In this document: piece by piece, positions 36,855-45,180 of the stretch
How the letters are laid out: each line of letters begins with the position of its first letter
How positions within the stretch are numbered: position 1 is the stretch's first letter
Position numbers and translations under genes: made by a program
Origin: JAUILA01 sp050289805
Lineage (GTDB): Bacteria > Bacteroidota > Bacteroidia > Cytophagales > Cyclobacteriaceae
Assembly: GCA_050289805.1 (NCBI GenBank)
Contig: JBNKGL010000017.1
Coordinates: forward strand, 24,129-88,128
Direction of reading: 5' to 3'
DNA length: 64,000 nucleotides
The notes under the pieces: model-generated
Database searches by the model: none
Told to the model about the DNA's origin: nothing
Seen by the model: the letters and a program-made list of their open reading frames with translations, nothing else

Positions 36855-37871
36855 TCATTCAATAGCCGGGGGGTTCCCGGCTTTCTTTTTACCGGTTACC
36901 GACTTAACCGCATCGGCCACACCGGAAGTAATCTTATCTGTGGCTTTGCCGATCGCCCCAATGCCTGATAAAACACTTCTCTTACCGGCATCTTTCATCG
37001 CTTTCATAACACCGGTTATGACCTTACCACTGGAGGAAACCACCAGTGAACGAAGCATAATTGAAGCTTCCAGGAATGAATTACGTCGCAGGAATTTTCT
37101 GTCAAGAACCTCGGCTTTTCCGCAATATTTCATTGCTACAATTCCCACACGCAACGTTAAAAAAGCATTTGTGGAACCTTCCAGGAGTGAATCCGTGATG
37201 ATATGGGCCGCATGACCTACAATGGGTATGGATCGACCTGGGCTATTGACAAGGGAGCTTACTATAGGCTCTATCTGCCGTGAAATATCCATGTCTTCAA
37301 TTTCAGATGCCAGCAGAGCTGTGGCGCCAACATTACCATAGAGGGTGGCCATATCACGCAACGACGGGCGCTGCCAGTATATATGCGCCACCTGCCAAAC
37401 CATCCTTGTCTGCGTTACCAGCACGGTGAGAGCATCGAGCTTGCCATTTTGAGAGATTGCTGTAGTCAGGAAAACGCTTCCGGCAATATTCTTAATAACT
37501 TCACGTGCCTTATTATCAAGCATTACCAGGGCTTTTGCATATTCTTCATCATTCTGAACATTCAGGCCGGCCTCTTTCACATGCTTGTTCTTCATAAGCC
37601 TCGCCCGTAATTCTTTCCGGTATATTTCCACCTCATCGGGATTATCCGGAAAATCCACTGCCTTTGGAAGTCGAAGAAGTATGATAACAGGTGTAATAAA
37701 AGCGATCAGAAGAATGATCGAAATAATAGCCGTCACCACTCCTGCAAGCCACGGATTTATGGTGCTGAGGTTGGCATATAGCGCAATCAGCTGATTTACC
37801 GCAAGCAGAATAAATACGATAAATATGCCCAGACCTAATGTCCAGGCAAATTTTTTGATAGTCTTCATCAT
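36855..37871 (-). CDS. DUF697/YcjF-like inner-membrane protein
   Basis: 338 residues. Two membrane helices at about 10-32 and 42-66 are followed by a cytoplasmic helical domain with the DUF697-type stretch YGNVGATALLASEIEDMDISRQ near residue 190, read here in two halves, and a basic C-terminus (KSVTGKKKAGNPP). DUF697 domains occur in YcjF and in GTPase-linked membrane proteins; no GTPase lies next to it here. Function is unknown. The stop codon directly abuts that of the PorP/SprF gene on the other strand. Confidence 0.75.
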   Translation of the reverse strand: MMKTIKKFAWTLGLGIFIVFILLAVNQLIALYANLSTINPWLAGVVTAIISIILLIAFITPVIILLRLPKAVDFPDNPDEVEIYRKELRARLMKNKHVKEAGLNVQNDEEYAKALVMLDNKAREVIKNIAGSVFLTTAISQNGKLDALTVLVTQTRMVWQVAHIYWQRPSLRDMATLYGNVGATALLASEIEDMDISRQIEPIVSSLVNSPGRSIPIVGHAAHIITDSLLEGSTNAFLTLRVGIVAMKYCGKAEVLDRKFLRRNSFLEASIMLRSLVVSSSGKVITGVMKAMKDAGKRSVLSGIGAIGKATDKITSGVADAVKSVTGKKKAGNPPAIE

Positions 37872-37933
37872 ATGAAAATGACCAATTTTACTGGAATTTA
37901 GTTCCTATGAAGGTACAAATTCCCGTCATTAAC

Positions 37934-40333
37934 TTAATCAGAAACAAGTATTTCCCTTGGATTTCGCCGAATCGTATGAAGAATCTGGAATGTAATGGAA
38001 ACAAACAATACAATACTTAGAACCAAAACCGGAATCGCCATGAAAATTAAAACCGGGAAATCAGACACTACAAATTGATTCAGCCATAAATCAAAAACAT
38101 AATATGCCAGCGGGAGTCCCAGGAAAAGTGCAATGAAGCTGATCCGGTAAAATGTGATCGCCACATCCCTCCAAAGTTGAAGTCCGGATGCTCCGTGAAT
38201 CTTTTTGATCACCAGCTCCTTCGACCGTCGTTCAAGAATCTGCAGGGACATCCCAATAATTCCCGATACCGCAATAAATAATGCTACAATGGCCATTGCC
38301 AGAATCACGCGGCCTAACAATCGCTCTGAAGCATATTGCTTATCATAATGCTGCTGAAGGTCGAAATAATCAAAAGGCGCCTCTGGAAAAACATTGGAAT
38401 AGGCCTCTTTCAAAAGTTCCATATCAGGACCCCCGTCCTCAGCCTGGATAGCAAAATAATTAAGGCCCTGCGCCCCAAACCTGAAAAACTGGGGTTCCAC
38501 ACCTTTTCGCAAATTCTCCTGTACGAAGTCTGAAACCACCCCAATAATCTTAATCGGGTGCTCCCCAAAGTAAACAGTCTGGTCAATTGCCGCATCCGGA
38601 TTTTCAAAACCCAGAAGCCGCATTCCGGTTTCATTCAGAATAATAGAACTGTTGTATGTATCTTCATTTCGTTTAAAATCACGTCCTGCCAGTAATTTCA
38701 CCTCAAAGAAATCCATGTAACCTTCACTGATGGCCAGCCATGCAAACGTTACGGGAACAGGTTCATTCGGTTTTCTTCCGACATTATCCATCCGCCAATA
38801 AAGCTCACTGCCCGGAACTTCGTTCATATTGACCAAACTTGAAATCCCCTTGATATCAGAAACCTCACTCCAAAGCAATGTCTTATGTGCACCGTTGGCA
38901 TCATAGGTTCCCATCAATGGTGCTTTTACAATAATCTTATCAGAAAGATCCAGTCCGGGATCATATGTGGATATACTTCTGATCTGATGATATACAACTA
39001 CGGAGCCCGCCATGAAGAAAATTGCGATTACCAGCTGAGTGCCCAACAGGTAGGTATACCAGCGGATATCTCCACGGCTGGCAGTAGTTCTTCCGCCAGA
39101 CAGATTCCTTGACCAGTTTACACCACCAAACCGTATCGATGTGAGAACAGAACTCAGAACAACCCCGATACAGCATAAACCCAGGATGATCTTTCCCTGG
39201 CTCAGTATTCCGGGCACTTCGATCGAGGTCAGGTTAAACTCTTCCAGCACATACGGATTTATGAATTGTATGATCGTAATGGTCAGTACTGCAGCCAGCA
39301 GATGCAACATGATAATGTCACCCATGGCAAGCCTTACAATACCAAAATTCGTAGAACCCATGACCGAACGAACCGCCATTTCCCTTCTCTTACCTACTGT
39401 TCTTACCAGAAACAAATTCAGAAAATTGGTATAGGTCATTAAGAGAATAAAAATTGCCAGCAAACCAATGTAAACAAGCTGCTGGCGGTCGATCCCGGTG
39501 ACAAACTCACCGACATAACCCTTTTCGGTGTGAATATCCTGGATATGCTGGAAAATAAGTTTACTCTCGATACCCTGCTCCCTGAAATACTCCTCACGAG
39601 ATAACTTAAAAGCATGATTGGCATTTTCGCTAAGCTTTTCACGATCACCATCCGCGATCACATAGGTATACAGGTTATTCCAATTCCAGGATTCATCGAT
39701 GTCGTTACCAACAAATTTATAAAGCGTGGAATATGAGAGTAATATATTAGGGCGCAGGTGTGAATTATTCAGAATATCCTCGTAAACACCGCTGATGGTA
39801 AATGCAAATGACCCTTCAAAATTGGGACTGTTGATCATCACCTCTTCCCCGGAAATATCGGTCCTTCCAAATAATCTTTCAGCCAGTGATCTTGAGAATG
39901 CCAGGTAAAACGGCTTATCCATATCACTTTCATTTCCATGGAGCCAGGAATAATCAAATTGATCAAAATAGTTCAAATCTGCCAACAGAACATCCTTTTC
40001 ACGAATTGTGATGGGTTCATTCTGCAGAATCACCTCCCCCATCAGAACAAGTCTGCTGAAGTTCCTGATCTCTGGCACCTCTTCCTTCAGGAGAGTCCCG
40101 ACAGCAGGAGGTGTTCTCGCAGTTTTACTGATTATTTCCCCTTCCTTAACCGTTTCAACATTTACGCGGTAAAGATTATCATCCAGTTGGTTGTCATAGC
40201 TCATTTCAAACCCGACATATATGTACACGAAAAATGCCGTGACAAAACCCGTTGTGAGGGTAAGCACAATTAGAACTGAAAGCCAGAGCTGGCTGCGTAC
40301 ACCTCTGAAAAAATTTTGAAAATATTTACCCAT
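37934..40333 (-). CDS. ABC transporter permease, FtsX/MacB-like with two FtsX domains
   Basis: 799 residues. N-terminal membrane helix (residues 18-40), a MacB-type periplasmic core domain (about 45-240), an FtsX four-helix region (about 285-430; RTVGKRREMAVRSVMGSTN), a second periplasmic domain and a second FtsX region (about 680-799; LERRSKELVIKKIHGASG). The motif RREMAVR..MG and its second copy are the coupling helices for an ATPase. No ATP-binding protein is encoded nearby. Such permeases form lipoprotein-handling or peptide efflux systems in Bacteroidota. It is transcribed divergently from a sigma-54 response regulator and has a sigma-54 promoter upstream, so it is the likely target of that system. 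Confidence 0.92.
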   Translation of the reverse strand: MGKYFQNFFRGVRSQLWLSVLIVLTLTTGFVTAFFVYIYVGFEMSYDNQLDDNLYRVNVETVKEGEIISKTARTPPAVGTLLKEEVPEIRNFSRLVLMGEVILQNEPITIREKDVLLADLNYFDQFDYSWLHGNESDMDKPFYLAFSRSLAERLFGRTDISGEEVMINSPNFEGSFAFTISGVYEDILNNSHLRPNILLSYSTLYKFVGNDIDESWNWNNLYTYVIADGDREKLSENANHAFKLSREEYFREQGIESKLIFQHIQDIHTEKGYVGEFVTGIDRQQLVYIGLLAIFILLMTYTNFLNLFLVRTVGKRREMAVRSVMGSTNFGIVRLAMGDIIMLHLLAAVLTITIIQFINPYVLEEFNLTSIEVPGILSQGKIILGLCCIGVVLSSVLTSIRFGGVNWSRNLSGGRTTASRGDIRWYTYLLGTQLVIAIFFMAGSVVVYHQIRSISTYDPGLDLSDKIIVKAPLMGTYDANGAHKTLLWSEVSDIKGISSLVNMNEVPGSELYWRMDNVGRKPNEPVPVTFAWLAISEGYMDFFEVKLLAGRDFKRNEDTYNSSIILNETGMRLLGFENPDAAIDQTVYFGEHPIKIIGVVSDFVQENLRKGVEPQFFRFGAQGLNYFAIQAEDGGPDMELLKEAYSNVFPEAPFDYFDLQQHYDKQYASERLLGRVILAMAIVALFIAVSGIIGMSLQILERRSKELVIKKIHGASGLQLWRDVAITFYRISFIALFLGLPLAYYVFDLWLNQFVVSDFPVLIFMAIPVLVLSIVLFVSITFQILHTIRRNPREILVSD

Positions 40334-40384
40334 TACAAAATATATCTAAACGATGGTTATTGAACAACTTAAATCGTAATCCAT

Positions 40385-40399
40385 CAACATGAAATGTTG
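40385..40399. repeat. Inverted repeat in the permease leader
   Basis: CAACAT-GAA-ATGTTG, a perfect 6-bp inverted repeat with a 3-base centre, between the predicted permease transcript start and its ATG. It could be a small hairpin in the mRNA or a repressor site. No T tract follows, so it is not a terminator. Confidence 0.5.
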
Positions 40400-40504
40400 T
40401 CAAATCAGGTTGTAGTATTATCTGTTGACTCATCTCGAGGAAATGGACCCCCAGTTTCCTGAATAAATTTCAATTGCTATTTATTGGATTCATGTACACC
40501 AAAA

Positions 40505-40520
40505 ATCAACCTGTGTGCCA
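40505..40520 (-). promoter_or_regulatory. Predicted sigma-54 (-24/-12) promoter for the FtsX/MacB-like permease
   Basis: On the minus strand TGGCAC-ACAGG-TTGAT matches the sigma-54 consensus TGGCAC-N5-TTGC(A/T) with correct spacing; the only deviation is A for C in the -12 dinucleotide. It faces the permease gene, giving a leader of about 160 nt. A sigma-54 activator gene starts on the other side of the same intergenic region. Confidence 0.75.
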
Positions 40521-40572
40521 TAATTTTTAAAATCTGATTATCAACTATTTAAATATTTTTTATTGGATCCAG

Positions 40573-40589
40573 TGTTTCATTATGGAACA
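40573..40589. promoter_or_regulatory. Upstream activator site 1 (inverted repeat)
   Basis: TGTTTCA-TTA-TGGAACA, an inverted repeat with one mismatch per pair set, extended outward to CAGTGTT/AACACTG. The centre lies about 87 bp upstream of the predicted sigma-54 start. It is nearly identical to site 2, 23 bp away centre to centre. A likely enhancer for the NtrC-type regulator encoded next to it. Confidence 0.7.
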
Positions 40590-40595
40590 CTGAAT

Positions 40596-40612
40596 TGTTT
40601 CACATTGAAACA
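40596..40612. promoter_or_regulatory. Upstream activator site 2 (inverted repeat)
   Basis: TGTTTCA-CAT-TGAAACA, a perfect 7-bp inverted repeat with a 3-base centre, about 110 bp upstream of the predicted sigma-54 start and 18 bp before the regulator ATG. Its position would also allow the regulator to control its own gene. Confidence 0.7.
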
Positions 40613-40629
40613 TCTGTTAAATTTCCATC

Positions 40630-42012
40630 ATGCCAAAATCTGAAGGAAATATTCTGATTATTGATGACGACGAAGATGTGCTGATGACCGCCAGAATGAT
40701 CTTGCGTCCCTTCTTCAAAAAGATCAGAACAGAAAAAACACCGAAGACCCTTGAAAGGATTCTTTCAGAGGAGCATTATGACGTGGTTATCCTGGATATG
40801 AACTTCAAGACAGGTGCAACAAGCGGCAATGAAGGGTTGTTCTGGCTTCGGCAAATCCTGGAGCTTGACCCTGCTGCCCATGTAATAATGAATACGGCCT
40901 ACGGAGATATTCCATTGGCCGTAGAAAGCATGAAAAAAGGTGCGATTGATTTTCTGTCAAAACCGTGGGAAAAAGAGAAGCTTTTAACCACCGTAAAGAA
41001 TGTGTATGCACTTCGTAAATCAAAAGCTGAAATTGAAAAACTCAGCGCGACCCGGAAGGCCCTAACCGAGGATATGGCCAGGCAGCAGGGTGAAATGATC
41101 GGTGACTCTCCGGCGATGCGGCGTATCAGAAGCGAAATGGCAAAGGTGGCAGGCACGACTGCCAATATCCTTATTCTAGGCGAAAATGGCACGGGTAAAG
41201 ACCTGGTTGCCAGAGAAATTCATCGGTTATCCGAAAGATCCAATGCACCATTTATCAAGGTAGACCTTGCTGCATTGAGTCCGGAGCTTATATCATCTGA
41301 ACTCTTCGGCCATGTGCGCGGGGCATTTACAGATGCCCGTGAAGATCGCACGGGCCGGTTTGAACTTGCGCAGGGAGGAACGTTGTTTCTCGATGAAATT
41401 GGCAATATCCCGGTGCGGGAACAATCGAAATTATTATCTGTCCTGCAGAACCGAACGATATACAGGGTTGGAGATAACCAGCCGGTTCCTATCGACATCC
41501 GATTGATTACCGCGACGAATATGCCGTTAAATGATATGATTACAGAAGGTTCATTCCGTGAAGATCTGCTATACCGAATCAATACGGTCGAAATTCATGT
41601 ACCTCCCCTGCGTGAAAGGCAGGAAGACATTCCGATTCTGGCAAATCATTTTCTGCAGAATTACATGATAAAATACAGGAAACCCACCCTGTCATTCGCT
41701 GATGAAACCATTGAACAAATGCGAAAATATCACTGGCCGGGAAATATCCGCGAGATGCAGCATGCTATCGAGCGAGCCGTGATCATGTGTGACAGTAACC
41801 GAATTTCCGCTTCGGATCTAATATTCAGAAAGACTAAACCACAGGAATCGAAGTTGCAATCACTTAATGTGGAAGAAATAGAAAAGGAGGCTATCCGTGC
41901 CGCTATCATTAAAAATAACGGAAACCTCTCCCATGCTGCCCGCGAACTTGGAATGGGAAGGACGACTTTGTATCGTAAAATGGAGCGTTATTCAATCAAT
42001 ACTGAAGAATGA
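40630..42012 (+). CDS. Sigma-54-dependent response regulator (NtrC family)
   Basis: 460 residues. Receiver domain (about 6-122) with acidic pocket IDDDED and phospho-acceptor D56 (VVILDMNF). AAA+ domain (about 150-375) with Walker A GENGTGKD (184-191), Walker B TLFLDEIG and the sigma-54 contact loop GAFTDA (231-236), a variant of GAFTGA. The C-terminal Fis-type helix-turn-helix is at about 415-455 (LSHAARELGMGRTTLYRKM). It activates sigma-54 promoters when phosphorylated. Its stop overlaps the start of the kinase gene (ATGA). The permease promoter and the paired inverted repeats directly upstream are its probable targets. Confidence 0.96.
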   Translation: MPKSEGNILIIDDDEDVLMTARMILRPFFKKIRTEKTPKTLERILSEEHYDVVILDMNFKTGATSGNEGLFWLRQILELDPAAHVIMNTAYGDIPLAVESMKKGAIDFLSKPWEKEKLLTTVKNVYALRKSKAEIEKLSATRKALTEDMARQQGEMIGDSPAMRRIRSEMAKVAGTTANILILGENGTGKDLVAREIHRLSERSNAPFIKVDLAALSPELISSELFGHVRGAFTDAREDRTGRFELAQGGTLFLDEIGNIPVREQSKLLSVLQNRTIYRVGDNQPVPIDIRLITATNMPLNDMITEGSFREDLLYRINTVEIHVPPLRERQEDIPILANHFLQNYMIKYRKPTLSFADETIEQMRKYHWPGNIREMQHAIERAVIMCDSNRISASDLIFRKTKPQESKLQSLNVEEIEKEAIRAAIIKNNGNLSHAARELGMGRTTLYRKMERYSINTEE

Positions 42013-43343
42013 CACGTACCACTATTCATTTATTTCTGCGTATTTCAGCTATTTTACTTCTGGGAGCGACTGCCATATACATCCTTACCCAGACCTATTT
42101 CTGGCTGGTATCGGTCTGGATCTTTGCACTTGTAATTATTCTCATCTGGGAACTCGCACGATACCTGAACCGTACCAGGCGCGAAGTGGGAGAATTTTTG
42201 CTTTCCGTTTCTCAAAATGATTTCTCCTCGCGATCGAGCAGACGAAATCAACCGGATCTGCTGGACGAGGCGTATGAAACCATCAGAAAAAAGTTCTCAG
42301 AACTCCGCCAGGATAAAGCGACCCATTATCATTTTCTCCAGGCAGTAATTGAGCAGGTTGGCTTCGCCCTGATTGGTTATGAAAAATCAACAGGCAATAT
42401 CACCGTGATGAATCAGGCAGCTAAAGATCTGTTTAATAAGCCCTATATTAAAACCATTAAGGGCCTTTCGGCAATTTCAGATGAATTATTTGAAAAGGTT
42501 GCCGACCTGCATAGCGGTGAAGAGGTCGTATTTAAAGTATTCATCGGGGATCGAATGCGGCAACTGAGTATAACTGCCCGTGAGCTGGTTCTTGACAATA
42601 AGCCCTATAAGCTGGTTTCCTTCCAGGATATACAGGCAGCACTGGAAGCTCGAGAGCTTGAGTCATGGCAAAAATTGATTCGTGTACTCACCCATGAAAT
42701 CAAGAATTCCGCGATACCTATATCTACATTGTCGGAAGTAATCCACCAGATCATACGCGATAATGATCAACTCAGAAACCTCCAGGAATTGTCTGATGAA
42801 GAGAAAGAGGATATTAATGCCGGTTTGCTCACGATCAGCCGCAGAAGCAAATCATTGGTAAATTTTGTGAATGCGTATGGCGAATTAACCCATCTGCCCA
42901 CACCCTCGCCCGTGGAAATCAGTATTCAGTCACTTTTTCAGTCAACCGTCAGCTTGATGGAAAAATCAATGAAGAAGGAAAGCTTAAAAATTGAATGCAT
43001 TTCAGATCCGTCCCATAAGATTCTTGCAGATCAGACACAAATTGAGCAGATTCTGATCAACCTGATTAAAAATGCCTCCGAGGCGCTGGGAAATCAGACT
43101 GAGCCCCGGATTGAATTACGATCAGGCGTGGACAATGAAAGAGTATATATCGAAGTATCCGATAACGGGACGGGAATGGATGAGGATACAATGGAACAGA
43201 TATTCATTCCTTTTTTCAGCACCAAGAATAAAGGTTCCGGAATCGGGTTAAGTCTTTCGCGGCAAATTATGAGAGCTCACCAGGGTGAAATTCAGGTCTT
43301 TTCAACACCGTCAAAGGGAACGACATTCCGGCTTATTTTCTGA
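42009..43343 (+). CDS. Sensor histidine kinase, NtrY-like, partner of the sigma-54 regulator
   Basis: 444 residues. Two membrane helices at about 10-48 with almost no periplasmic loop, a HAMP-like linker, a PAS-like domain (about 105-215) and a HisKA/HATPase kinase core. The phosphoacceptor is H229 in LTHEIKNSAIPIS. N box LINLIKNASEAL, G1 box DNGTGMD, F box FIPFFSTK and G2 box GSGIGLSLSRQI are present. The tiny periplasmic part suggests it senses a membrane or cytoplasmic signal. The ATGA overlap with the regulator gene shows they are one unit. Its stop abuts the stop of the convergent small ORF. Confidence 0.95.
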   Translation: MTRTTIHLFLRISAILLLGATAIYILTQTYFWLVSVWIFALVIILIWELARYLNRTRREVGEFLLSVSQNDFSSRSSRRNQPDLLDEAYETIRKKFSELRQDKATHYHFLQAVIEQVGFALIGYEKSTGNITVMNQAAKDLFNKPYIKTIKGLSAISDELFEKVADLHSGEEVVFKVFIGDRMRQLSITARELVLDNKPYKLVSFQDIQAALEARELESWQKLIRVLTHEIKNSAIPISTLSEVIHQIIRDNDQLRNLQELSDEEKEDINAGLLTISRRSKSLVNFVNAYGELTHLPTPSPVEISIQSLFQSTVSLMEKSMKKESLKIECISDPSHKILADQTQIEQILINLIKNASEALGNQTEPRIELRSGVDNERVYIEVSDNGTGMDEDTMEQIFIPFFSTKNKGSGIGLSLSRQIMRAHQGEIQVFSTPSKGTTFRLIF

Positions 43344-43619
43344 TCAGCCAGCTTTTCGCTTCTGGTCTGATTTTGGTTTCTTTCCAGCCGTCTGCATGGG
43401 TTGGCGGTCGACGCGTGTTGCCGCCGTGGTGGTAAATGATTCAATTCGCAAGACAAGCTCCTGGGCATTTACATCGTTTTTAAGCGGACCACTGGTGAGA
43501 TAATCCCGAATTTCAGACAATAGCAGCATGACGGAATTCCGGTCGCTCCATGCCTGATTTAATGATTTAAAATGCGCTTTAAGCAAGGCATCTGACCAGT
43601 TTTTTTCTTCATTACTCAT
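43344..43619 (-). CDS. Small hypothetical protein translationally coupled to the TPR gene
   Basis: 91 residues from the ATG at 43619, which lies inside the end of the TPR gene (8-bp overlap). The frame extends 24 codons further upstream but that part would lie inside the TPR gene. The N-terminal 60 residues are helical (WSDALLKAHFKSLNQAWSDR) and the C-terminus is basic (GKKPKSDQKRKAG). No family recognised. Position suggests a third member of a ku-TPR-small-protein unit. Confidence 0.65.
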   Translation of the reverse strand: MSNEEKNWSDALLKAHFKSLNQAWSDRNSVMLLLSEIRDYLTSGPLKNDVNAQELVLRIESFTTTAATRVDRQPMQTAGKKPKSDQKRKAG

Positions 43620-44238
43620 AATTTTCAAAATTAAGTTTTCGTATCTCATCCAATAAGGCTGCCGCACGTATTTTGTCTTCATCTTCGGCAATTGAACGGA
43701 ACTCCATTAGGCGTTGTTCCGCAGAATGCATATCGCCGATGTCCATAAATAATAAAGCAAGGTTGTAATAGGTACTGGCAAAAGAAGGATCAATCTGTAT
43801 TGCCATCTCATAATGAATTCTGGCGAGGCTAAGATTGCCAAGATCGGCGTACAGGTTGGCAATGTTATAATGAGCTTCCATGTGACGTGGCTGATCTGCC
43901 AGTGCAAGTGTAAAGAAATTAAGCGCTTGCTGTGTCTGTCCAAGCTCTGTAGAAAGAATCCCCATATTACAATAGGCATCCGCCGTATGCTGGGCTATTT
44001 TTAAGGCTTTATCATAATATTTCATTGCCTCCTCAATATCACCCGCCTCTTCAAGCATCATTGCTTTTTCAAAGGGTTTTACCTCATCCTCAAACGAGAT
44101 AATCCGGGCCTCTTTGGAAGAATTAAACATATTCAATTGCCCGAAATCCTCCAGATTGATCCGCTTTTTACGCCGGACCTTTCTGAATCCATGCTTGTTC
44201 GGCGGTTGCCCGGGAAATTGAATAATTCTGGCAGACAT
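43612..44238 (-). CDS. Tetratricopeptide repeat protein in the ku operon
   Basis: 208 residues, no signal peptide, so cytoplasmic. A basic N-terminal segment (KHGFRKVRRKKR) precedes about four TPR units from residue 55 to 190 (AMKYYDKALKIAQHTADAYC, HYNIANLYADLGNLSLARIH). It begins 3 bp after the stop of ku and overlaps the next small ORF by 8 bp. TPRs bind proteins, and the basic tip could contact DNA or RNA; both are inference. Its fixed place behind ku makes a role in repair worth testing. Confidence 0.85.
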   Translation of the reverse strand: MSARIIQFPGQPPNKHGFRKVRRKKRINLEDFGQLNMFNSSKEARIISFEDEVKPFEKAMMLEEAGDIEEAMKYYDKALKIAQHTADAYCNMGILSTELGQTQQALNFFTLALADQPRHMEAHYNIANLYADLGNLSLARIHYEMAIQIDPSFASTYYNLALLFMDIGDMHSAEQRLMEFRSIAEDEDKIRAAALLDEIRKLNFENYE

Positions 44239-44241
44239 GGT

Positions 44242-45084
44242 TTATGAACCGGTTTTCTTTTGAGACTTTCGTTCTCCGGTTTTTGCACCGGCCTTCTTCA
44301 TGGGCTTTTTGTCAGACCTGGCCCTGGCTATACTTTCCTTCAATGCAGTCATAATATCCACTACTTCAGGCTCCTCTTCCGTATACGTCACGATTTCCTT
44401 GCCTTCGATCTTGGCATCAATCATTGACCTCAGCGCCTCATAATAATGATCCGTCGTGTCAATATCATCGAATTTCTTCGTCATGGAATCCACCAGCGTC
44501 ATGGCCATCTTTAATTGGTCCTTATCTGAAAAATCAACCTCATCGAGTTTTGGCACGTCGCTGATCTTCCGGATTTCCCTGGGATTGCGCAATTTATAAA
44601 GTACCATGCCTTCTGCATATGGGCGCAGCAAAACAAGACTTTCCCTATCTCTGAGGACTACGCGGCCTACTCCGATCTTGCCTGATTTTTCAAGGGTCTT
44701 CATTAATAATCCATACGTCCTGGCGGCTACATCGCCATCCGGTCCGATGAAATATGGCTGATCATACAAAATCGGATGCACCTCACCTTCATCCACAAAG
44801 CCCTCTATTTCAATTACTTTGGTGCTTTTAATCTTGATTTTATCCAAATCTTCCTGTTCAATGATCACATAGTGGCCCGGCTCGTACTGATAGCCCTTGA
44901 TAATGTCACCCGAGGAAAGTGATTCACCGGTCACTTTGTCCTGCTTATCATATTTCACAGGGTTATGATTCTCCTTCGATAATTGATTGAAGCTAATAGT
45001 CTTCTCTGTATCAATGGCACTATAGATACGAATAGGGATCGTAACAAGTGAGAATCGAATATGTCCTTTCCAGATCGCACGCAT
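44242..45084 (-). CDS. ku: Ku protein, bacterial non-homologous end joining
   Basis: 280 residues, the usual length of bacterial Ku. The Ku core starts MRAIWKGHIRFSLVTIPIRIYSA-like and carries the Bacteroidota/Firmicutes-type segments HNPVKYDKQD and PYFIGPDGD, then GKIGVGRVVLRDRESLVLLRP split across residues 135-155. A basic Lys-rich tail follows residue 255. Ku dimers bind double-strand ends and recruit LigD. The gene lies 96 bp downstream of ligD on the same strand, with the TPR gene 3 bp behind it. Confidence 0.97.
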   Translation of the reverse strand: MRAIWKGHIRFSLVTIPIRIYSAIDTEKTISFNQLSKENHNPVKYDKQDKVTGESLSSGDIIKGYQYEPGHYVIIEQEDLDKIKIKSTKVIEIEGFVDEGEVHPILYDQPYFIGPDGDVAARTYGLLMKTLEKSGKIGVGRVVLRDRESLVLLRPYAEGMVLYKLRNPREIRKISDVPKLDEVDFSDKDQLKMAMTLVDSMTKKFDDIDTTDHYYEALRSMIDAKIEGKEIVTYTEEEPEVVDIMTALKESIARARSDKKPMKKAGAKTGERKSQKKTGS

Positions 45085-45096
45085 ATCTTTAATAAT

Positions 45097-45104
45097 TTAC
45101 GTAA
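45097..45104. promoter_or_regulatory. TTACGTAA palindrome upstream of ku
   Basis: 8-bp palindrome (extended TTTACGTAAA) 13 bp before the ku ATG. The same TTACGTAA, with the same preceding T run on the minus strand, lies exactly 13 bp before the ligD ATG. Could be a shared operator or leader element of the end-joining genes. Confidence 0.4.
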
Positions 45105-45180
45105 AAAATTGATGCTACGTTCAAAGCTTAAAGTGACAAATTAAATAATTTATCTAAATAACTATATATCAATATCTTAA

